From NCBI RefSeq assembly GCF_005796205.1, contig NZ_VAHN01000009.1:62001-126000 (forward strand): a stretch of 64,000 bases of DNA. Reading direction: 5' to 3'. Positions 59,100 through 64,000 of the stretch are shown one piece after another. Every line of letters starts with the position of its first letter. The stretch's first letter is position 1. Origin of the DNA: Pseudarthrobacter sp. NamE2 (GTDB lineage Bacteria; Actinomycetota; Actinomycetes; Actinomycetales; Micrococcaceae). Under the pieces are notes generated by a model. That model did no database searches. It saw only the letters and a list, made by a program, of their open reading frames with translations, and was not told where the DNA came from. Position numbers and translations under genes: made by a program.

Positions 59100-59849
59100 C
59101 TAACCCGCCGCGCGCATGGTGACGACGGCGGACCCTGAAACAGTGCCGGAGGCCCCGCCGGGTGTCCGGATATCCCAGCAGTGCCCGGCTCCGATCACTT
59201 CATAATCCCCTGCACCCGCAGCAGGGAGGACGAGGGCCGTGTCCTCGTCAATGGCAACAGCCCTCTCCACCAACCCGGCCGCAACAGCACCGGCCGCGCG
59301 CCCCAGTGTTCCTGCCTGCGCCGCATGCACGTCCACAGCGAAGGGGGCCAGACCAAGGCCGGGGCGGATGTCCAGCGCATCCAGCCCTTCGGAGCATTCC
59401 TCGCCGCACACATCCCGGCAGTTTACCCGGTATCCGCCAACCAGCGCCCGTCCCGGCGCCACCATCGCCCCGGCGGAAAAGCCGAGGTAGGGAGCGCCGT
59501 CCGCCACCACTTGATTAACTGCTGCCGCCGCGGCGTCAATGCCCGCCATGTAGGCGGGTGTAAGGCCACCTCCCACCACCACGCCGTCCACGCCGTCGAA
59601 CATTGCCGGAACGGCGGCACCGTTCAGGCCCAGCAGCACCTCAACCGGTTCGAACGAAAGCCTGGCCTGGAGCGGGTCCAAATACTCGGGGAGGCGGGCT
59701 GCAGGATTTCCGGCCCGGTCGTGGACTACGACGGCGACGCGGGCGCGCCGCGCCCGGCCAACCTTCGCTGATACCTCCCGGGCGAACCGGTCGAAAACGT
59801 CGGGAAAGGCCAAGGGGTCCGGGCCGGCGCCGGCGAGGAAGATGCTCAT
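59100..59849 (-). CDS. Class I glutamine amidotransferase-like protein (peptidase S51/dipeptidase E type)
   Basis: A 249-residue protein with the Ser-nucleophile elbow of S51 peptidases: LGFSAGAMVAPGRALVGGYR with Ser125, preceded by VDGVVVGGGLTPAYMAGIDA. The end contains AIDEDTALVLPAAGAGDYEV, typical of cyanophycinase-like proteins. ATG at 59849 begins the fold cleanly; a very long open frame continues upstream through the ArsR, SRPBCC and GH35 region but only by chance. Converges on the GAF-ANTAR gene with a 14-base gap. Probable substrate: an Asp-containing dipeptide or amide. Confidence 0.75.
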   Translation of the reverse strand: MSIFLAGAGPDPLAFPDVFDRFAREVSAKVGRARRARVAVVVHDRAGNPAARLPEYLDPLQARLSFEPVEVLLGLNGAAVPAMFDGVDGVVVGGGLTPAYMAGIDAAAAAVNQVVADGAPYLGFSAGAMVAPGRALVGGYRVNCRDVCGEECSEGLDALDIRPGLGLAPFAVDVHAAQAGTLGRAAGAVAAGLVERAVAIDEDTALVLPAAGAGDYEVIGAGHCWDIRTPGGASGTVSGSAVVTMRAAG

Positions 59850-59911
59850 GGGCTTCAACCTACCGTCCCCGTTGCCCGACGTCCTGCAAGGCGAAAAGGG
59901 GGTTGAAACCG

Positions 59912-59940
59912 TTGACACCACTGCAGGACGGGCATATTGT
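59912..59940 (+). promoter_or_regulatory. Promoter of ArsR/SRPBCC genes
   Basis: TTGACA (59912-59917), 17-base spacer, TATTGT (59935-59940). Transcription would start near 59947, two bases before the ATG, so the mRNA is nearly leaderless. Confidence 0.75.
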
Positions 59941-59957
59941 ACAACCAAATGGTTGTA
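59940..59957. promoter_or_regulatory. Palindrome over ArsR start codon
   Basis: TACAACCA-AA-TGGTTGTA is a perfect 18-base palindrome covering the predicted transcription start and the ATG at 59949. An ArsR-type repressor bound here would block its own transcription; likely the autoregulatory operator. Confidence 0.7.
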
Positions 59958-60281
59958 GATCAGCTCCGCGAAACCGAACTGGACCGCCTGTTCCAGGCGT
60001 TCGCCGACACCACGCGACGGGACATTGTCCGGCGCGTGACGGTCGGGGAGTACTCCGTTTCCGGCCTCGCGGCGCTCTATGCCATGAGTTTCGCCGCAGT
60101 CCAGAAGCATGTTGCGGTGTTGGAGCGTGCTTCCCTGGTCACCAAGGAGAAGCGCGGAAGGGAGCAGATTGTGCGGGGTAACCATGAAGGTCTGCAGAAA
60201 GCCCTGCGGCTGCTCGACGAATATGAACAGATCTGGCGGCAGCGCGCCGCCCGGATGGCCGACATTCTCGCTGAAGGTTAG
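59949..60281 (+). CDS. ArsR-family transcriptional repressor
   Basis: A 110-residue winged-helix repressor. TELDRLFQAFADTTRRDIVR-like start, then SVSGLAALYAMSFAAVQKHV, the recognition helix, and LERASLVTKEKRGREQIVRG, the wing. No metal-sensing cysteines, as in the ArsR subgroup that pairs with SRPBCC proteins. ATG at 59949 is used. The downstream SRPBCC gene follows by 12 bases, the standard partner arrangement. Confidence 0.9.
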   Translation: MVVDQLRETELDRLFQAFADTTRRDIVRRVTVGEYSVSGLAALYAMSFAAVQKHVAVLERASLVTKEKRGREQIVRGNHEGLQKALRLLDEYEQIWRQRAARMADILAEG

Positions 60282-60293
60282 GAAGGCATTGCC

Positions 60294-60791
60294 ATGACAG
60301 TCATCAGTACGGATAAGAACTTCGAGGCCCTGAGCCTTACCCTGGTTGCCGAGTTCGACGCCGGCGCGGAACGCGTCTGGCAGCTCTTCGAGGATCCGCG
60401 GCAGCTGGAGCGCTGGTGGGGACCGCCCACCTACCCGGCAACCTTCTACAAGCATGAATTCGTGCCGGGCGGTAAGGCCAGCTACTACATGACCGGTCCG
60501 GAGGGGGACAAGGCGCACGGCTGGTGGGAGTTCACCAGCATCGAGGCGCCGCGCCAGCTCGAGTTCAACGACGGCTTCGCCGACAGCGACGGCAACCCCA
60601 CGGGCGAGTTCGGCACCAGCCATGCCACGGTCACCCTCGAACCCGTGGGGGAGAGGACGCGGATGACCATCCTGTCCACGTTTGAGTCGGAGGAACAGCT
60701 GGAGCAGATGGTGCAGATGGGCATGGAAGAGGGCCTCAAGGAGGCCGTCGGACAGATCGACAGCATCCTCGCCGAGCACGCCAACGCATGA
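60294..60791 (+). CDS. SRPBCC/AHSA1-family protein
   Basis: A 165-residue AHSA1-like protein. SLTLVAEFDAGAERVWQLFE, DPRQLERWWGPPTYPATFYK and ASYYMTGPEGDKAHGWWEFT are the family start; MGMEEGLKEAVGQIDSILAE is the C-terminal helix. It binds a hydrophobic ligand or may assist stress response. In an operon with the ArsR repressor; GGAAGG precedes its ATG. Its 3' end overlaps the C-terminal remnant of the convergent GH35 pseudogene. Confidence 0.9.
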   Translation: MTVISTDKNFEALSLTLVAEFDAGAERVWQLFEDPRQLERWWGPPTYPATFYKHEFVPGGKASYYMTGPEGDKAHGWWEFTSIEAPRQLEFNDGFADSDGNPTGEFGTSHATVTLEPVGERTRMTILSTFESEEQLEQMVQMGMEEGLKEAVGQIDSILAEHANA

Positions 60792-61814
60792 CGGAACGCG
60801 TACGAAGGTCCCCGGCGGCAGCGTCCCTGCGCCGCTGCGCCTCGGCCGGCAGTCCCACCTTCGCCTGTTTAGACAGCGGGAGGATCTGCAGGGCCACCTC
60901 ACTGCGCCGGATGTTGAGGTCTGTAAGGTCGAGGACCCAAAGGGAGCCGTTCCAAAACCGGTCCGCCACCACGGTGCCGTCCACCAGGAGCCGCGCCACG
61001 TCGCCCGCCCAGTGGATCTCCAGCTCCGCGTGGGCTGCAGAGCCGGCATCGTCCGGAAGGTCCAGGCGGTATTCCTGTGCGAATTCGTTGAGAAGCCGTC
61101 GCCGTAGCCGCCGAACAGCGGCAGGACGTCGCCGTCGGGAAGTTCTGCGCCGCCCCAGGCCGTGGCTGCCCAGACGGGTGCGGTCAGGCCGGCGTTGCGG
61201 GCGATCTTCTTGAGCTCAGTGATGTGGTCCGGCTGGTCGTACAGCTCGTTTTCCAGCTGGATGCCGACGACGTTGCTGCCCGGGCCCAGGAGTCCGGCCA
61301 GTTCCTCGCCCAGGTAGCCGAACCAGCGCTTCACGAGTTCCAGGTACGCGGGATCGTTAGTGCGGTGCTGGACCGGAGCCTGCTGGACCCAGTCCGGAAA
61401 ACCGCCGTTGCGGACCTCGCCGTGGCACCACGGCCCGACGCGCAGGACCACGTCCAGCCCCACCTCGGCACGCAGGCGGACGAACGCTGCAACGTCCAGG
61501 CCGTCGTCGAAACTGACCTTGCCCTCCGTGCGCTCATGGTGGATCCAGAAGGTGTAGGTGGCCACCACCATGATGCCGCCGGCCTTTATCAGGCGCAGCC
61601 GCTCTTCCCACTTGGCGCGCGGAACCCGGCTGTAGTGCAGTTCGCCCGACACGGGAATTGCAGGTTTCCCGTCCACCTCCATGTAGTGTCTGGTGACGCG
61701 GAACCTTTCGTGGCGGTCCGTCGTGTTGCTCATGTCCGGGAAGATCAGGGGTGATTCCCAGGGTTTGTGGACGACACGCAGGGCGGCAGGCGAAGGGCTT
61801 GCGGGGTTGGGCAT
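60736..61814 (-). pseudogene. GH35 beta-galactosidase pseudogene (internal deletion, frameshift)
   Basis: The minus-strand frame from 61814 reads a GH35 beta-galactosidase N-terminus: RHYMEVDGKPAIPVSGELHY, HYSRVPRAKWEERLRLIKAG, GLDVVLRVGPWCHGEVRNGG, VVGIQLENELYDQPDHITEL (catalytic LENE). It runs to LFGGYGDGF, then at about 61095 the sequence jumps to a C-terminal part in another frame: NEFAQEYRLDLPDDAG, HAELEIHWAGDVARLLVDGT, DLNIRRSEVALQILPLSKQA. A large central piece is deleted, with a frame change. The 3' end overlaps the SRPBCC gene by 56 bases. An operator-like palindrome remains upstream. Confidence 0.85.
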
Positions 61815-61832
61815 AGGGCCGAGTATTCCATA

Positions 61833-61852
61833 CTCAGGAAACGTTTTCTGAG
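61833..61852. promoter_or_regulatory. LacI-type operator CTCAGGAAACGTTTTCTGAG
   Basis: A 20-base palindrome with one mismatched pair and a central CG, 19 bases upstream of the GH35 pseudogene start. Typical LacI-family operator; now regulates at most a broken gene, or the plus-strand DUF1992 gene. Confidence 0.65.
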
Positions 61853-61936
61853 GAGCTGCTCAGTGACGCGTTGAAGCATCCAAAAGGCTTCGAAATACTT
61901 GAAGAAGGCAGCGGAACCTGGAAGGCGGTGGCACGA

Positions 61937-62533
61937 ATGGGCAGCGGATCGGAAGAGCTCCGAAAGCGGTTGGAGCACGCCGCCGAGCTTCGGTCCCATC
62001 GCGGGGCGGGTATCAGTGCCCAGGAAGAAGCCGCCCTCGACGCCCTTGACGAGAAGGAGCGGGAGAAGCGCCGCAAGGTGGGCGATGCAGCGAGGGCGGA
62101 GTATTTGGTCCGGGATGCCATGGCGCAGGGCAAGTTCGACAACCTCAAGTACGCCGGCAAGCCGATCCCGGGGCTGGGCGAATCCTACGACCCGGACTGG
62201 TGGGTCAAGGGTTTGCTCCAGCGCGAGAACGTCAGCGGCCTGGGCCCGCCTGCCATCCTGTTGCGGACCGAGGACGCCGAACTCGACTCCAAGCTCGACG
62301 AGCAGTACACGGAGCAGCAGGTCCGCGAGCTGCTTCAGGACTTCAACCGGCGCGTCATCGACGCCCGCCGGCAGCTGCAGGGCGGCCCGCCCGTAATCAC
62401 CAAGACCCGCGACGTGGATAAGGAAGTGGAGCGCTGGCGCCTACGGCGTGCGTCCCGCACGGTCCAGGAGGCGCCGGCGGAGCCGGAGGAACGCCGGACG
62501 TTCTGGCAGCGGCTGTGGAAGGGGACGGGCTAG
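61937..62533 (+). CDS. DUF1992 (DnaJ-homologue subfamily C28-like) protein
   Basis: A 198-residue protein with the DUF1992 signature AEYLVRDAMAQGKFDNLKYA, then GKPIPGLGESYDPDWWVKGL, LQRENVSGLG. The N-terminal SEELRKRLEHAAELRSHRGA and C-terminal EERRTFWQRLWKGTG flanks are helical and charged. ATG at 61937 is chosen; a GTG at 61928 is possible. Conserved in bacteria and eukaryotes (DNAJC28) but of unestablished function; no J-domain here. Confidence 0.87.
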   Translation: MGSGSEELRKRLEHAAELRSHRGAGISAQEEAALDALDEKEREKRRKVGDAARAEYLVRDAMAQGKFDNLKYAGKPIPGLGESYDPDWWVKGLLQRENVSGLGPPAILLRTEDAELDSKLDEQYTEQQVRELLQDFNRRVIDARRQLQGGPPVITKTRDVDKEVERWRLRRASRTVQEAPAEPEERRTFWQRLWKGTG

Positions 62534-63075
62534 GCTGCCGCCCCTGTGAGTTCGAAGAGCTCGCAGAGCATGCTGTAGTAGCGTGCGGTCTGGCCCTGAT
62601 GCCGCAGACCGATCCGGATGCACACCTTCTGGGAGGCGGTGTTGGCCGGGGCTGTCACCGCCACCACCTTGGGCAGGCCGCTTGCGAAAGCGTAGTCAAG
62701 GACCGCCCGGCCAGCTCCGCTGGCGTAGCCGTGGCCCCAGAAGTCGGGGTGGAAATGCCAGCCGATTTCCGTATCTCCCGACGGCTGCAGGGGCGGCGGG
62801 CCTGACGCGGGGATGCCTTTCAGGAGCAGCGTTCCGGCCAGGACCTTTCGGTCCTTGAGCTCGACCGCCCAGATGCCGTCGACGGGGTGATCCATGGCTC
62901 GCCAAGTCCGGATCCGTTCCTCTGCCTGAGCCACGTCCGCCATGACCTGCGGAGAATTTCCAATGAACCGCTGGACTTCCCAGCGGGAGTACAGGTCCAG
63001 CACAAACCCGGCGTCCTCCGGCTCCCATTGCCGGAGGATCAACCGCTCGGTTTCGAGGCTTTTCACACCGTTCAT
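62530..63075 (-). CDS. GNAT acetyltransferase, RimJ/RimL type
   Basis: A 181-residue N-acetyltransferase. LETERLILRQWEPEDAGFVL is the family start, IGWHFHPDFWGHGYASGAGR the acetyl-CoA loop (R/W-G-H-G-Y-A) and AVTAPANTASQKVCIRIGLR the last motif. Resembles enzymes that acetylate ribosomal protein N-termini or small molecules. Its stop overlaps the DUF1992 stop region by four bases (convergent). Confidence 0.9.
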   Translation of the reverse strand: MNGVKSLETERLILRQWEPEDAGFVLDLYSRWEVQRFIGNSPQVMADVAQAEERIRTWRAMDHPVDGIWAVELKDRKVLAGTLLLKGIPASGPPPLQPSGDTEIGWHFHPDFWGHGYASGAGRAVLDYAFASGLPKVVAVTAPANTASQKVCIRIGLRHQGQTARYYSMLCELFELTGAAA

Positions 63076-63149
63076 TGTGGCAGAGGCCGTTTTCCACCTA
63101 GGACTTTTGGGTGGCGGGAATTGTCGGAGGGTGCTGGAAGACTTTGTTC

Positions 63150-64000
63150 ATGGAGGTGTTGTTTGGGGTCGCAGTAGTGGAGGCAGGGCACCATGGTGTA
63201 CTGTCTCATGCCGCCCCAACCATCGCTGATGCCCTGAGGGTTCTGGCTGCTGTGCGCGTGGCGTCTGATGGTCCGGGGATGGTTGATCAGCTGCGGCAGT
63301 TTGAGGATGTGAAGGCGTTGGCGGCGGCGCGGCAGGCCGAGGTCGCAGTGGCTTTTGATCTGCAGCAGCGGTGGGAGCAGGCCGCCGCCGGTGTCCCTGC
63401 CGGGGAGCAGGGTGCCGGGGTGGCTGCGCAGGTTGCGTTGGCGCGGCGGGAGTCCCCGGCGCGGGGCGGGAGGCTGCTGGGCCTGGCCAGGGCCCTGACC
63501 GGGATGCCCCGCACGTACGCGGCGTTCCGGTCCGGGCAGCTGAACGAGTGGCGGACCACGCTGATAGTGAAGGAAACGGCGTGTTTGTCGGTGGAGGACC
63601 GGGCCGCGGTGGACGAGGAACTCGCCGCCGACACCGGGACCTTCGACGGCGCCGGTGACCGGGCCATCATCTCCGCCGTCAAGGCCGCCGCGTACCGGAG
63701 GGATCCGCGGTCGGTGGCGAGGCGCGCCAGCCACGCGGTGAATGAACGGACGGTGTCGTTGCGGCCGGCGCCGGACACCATGGCGCGCCTAACTGCGCTG
63801 CTGCCCGTAGCGCAGGGCGTGGCCGTCTACGCCGCTCTCACCAAGGAAGCCGACACGCTCCGGGCTGTGGGAGATGGGCGCGGCAAGGGCCAGATCATGG
63901 CCGACACCCTCGTCGAAAGAGCCACCGGCGTAAAGGGCGGGGTCAGCAGCATCGACATCCAGCTCGTCATGACCGACCGCACCTTCCTCCAGGGCGACAG
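63150..64000 (+). CDS. DUF222 protein, second paralog, 3' end beyond window
   Basis: ATG at 63150 opens a frame to the window edge (283 codons, no stop). The DUF222 domain is recognised by ADALRVLAAVRVASDGPGMV, ALAAARQAEVAVAFDLQQRW, ALARRESPARGGRLLGLARA, YAAFRSGQLNEWRTTLIVKE and TALLPVAQGVAVYAALTKEA. The HNH module expected at the C-terminus lies outside. Paralog of the gene at 17351. Upstream TGGAGGTG-like context makes the exact start uncertain. Confidence 0.85.
   Translation, partial: MEVLFGVAVVEAGHHGVLSHAAPTIADALRVLAAVRVASDGPGMVDQLRQFEDVKALAAARQAEVAVAFDLQQRWEQAAAGVPAGEQGAGVAAQVALARRESPARGGRLLGLARALTGMPRTYAAFRSGQLNEWRTTLIVKETACLSVEDRAAVDEELAADTGTFDGAGDRAIISAVKAAAYRRDPRSVARRASHAVNERTVSLRPAPDTMARLTALLPVAQGVAVYAALTKEADTLRAVGDGRGKGQIMADTLVERATGVKGGVSSIDIQLVMTDRTFLQGD

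Noticed and set aside
59100..61814. A single 904-codon minus-strand open frame
   Set aside because: It joins the end of the GH35 pseudogene, antisense of ArsR/SRPBCC genes and the S51-like gene in one frame by chance in high-GC DNA. Only its two ends read as known folds and the ATG at 59849 begins the S51-like protein properly.

Overview
The window is high-GC DNA dense with actinobacterial features: GTG/TTG starts, leaderless promoters, DUF222/HNH proteins, GAF-ANTAR regulators, PucR, IdeR-type iron box, GPP34, DUF2236, Tat and lipoprotein signals. Gene content (creatinase, GH51 arabinofuranosidase, DUF222 paralogs) fits an Arthrobacter/Pseudarthrobacter-like soil Micrococcaceae. It is a chromosomal accessory/catabolic region; no rRNA, tRNA, CRISPR array or intact insertion sequence was recognised.

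Layout. 1-1374: a truncated hypothetical gene, a decayed IclR fragment and a small ORF. 1408-7686: an arabinoside utilisation locus (divergent LacI regulator, ABC importer, GH51 arabinofuranosidase) with visible operators. 7812-13954: a heterodimeric ABC exporter, a Tat-exported esterase, and a deleted, frameshifted copy of the exporter's 3' end. 14268-16024: a two-gene, less GC-rich pair (HsdR_N-like PD-(D/E)XK nuclease plus HhH-GPD-like protein) resembling an orphan defence or repair module. 16292-25697: secreted phosphodiesterase and phosphoesterase, HNH protein, SRPBCC, OsmC, GNAT, GPP34, and a pfkB-surE operon. 26175-32251: an RpiR-controlled catabolic operon (dehydrogenase, ALDH, M20 amidohydrolase, DUF3100 membrane protein). 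34032-37651: creatine locus (MFS transporter, creatinase, IclR). 38076-41133: a less GC-rich patch with a phosphotransferase, NTF2-like protein and GNAT, next to matching short repeats that look like mobile-element ends. 41288-45502: PucR, NCS1 permease and a PuuE-like deacetylase, probably purine or hydantoin catabolism. 45580-51514: DUF2236, UspA, PQQ-type sugar dehydrogenase, XRE regulator/alcohol dehydrogenase divergent pair, lipoprotein. 51522-54199: an iron-box-controlled Ntn-hydrolase acylase plus IucB-like acetyltransferase, probably siderophore related. 54298-64000: truncated AhpD-like protein, membrane and TPR proteins, a tandem pair of unknown small proteins, two divergent GAF-ANTAR regulators, an S51-like amidotransferase-fold protein, ArsR/SRPBCC pair, a GH35 beta-galactosidase pseudogene that keeps its operator, DUF1992, GNAT and a second DUF222 protein cut by the window edge.

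Throughout the window a family of eleven near-identical GC-rich hairpins (core ACGACGGCGGG-loop-CCCGCCGTCGT) sits between genes. Most occupy terminator positions, but one lies between divergent genes. Several genes have a -10 hexamer six or seven bases before the start codon and are probably leaderless. Decay is also visible: an IclR fragment, an exporter copy, a GMC-like tail and a GH35 gene with an internal deletion.
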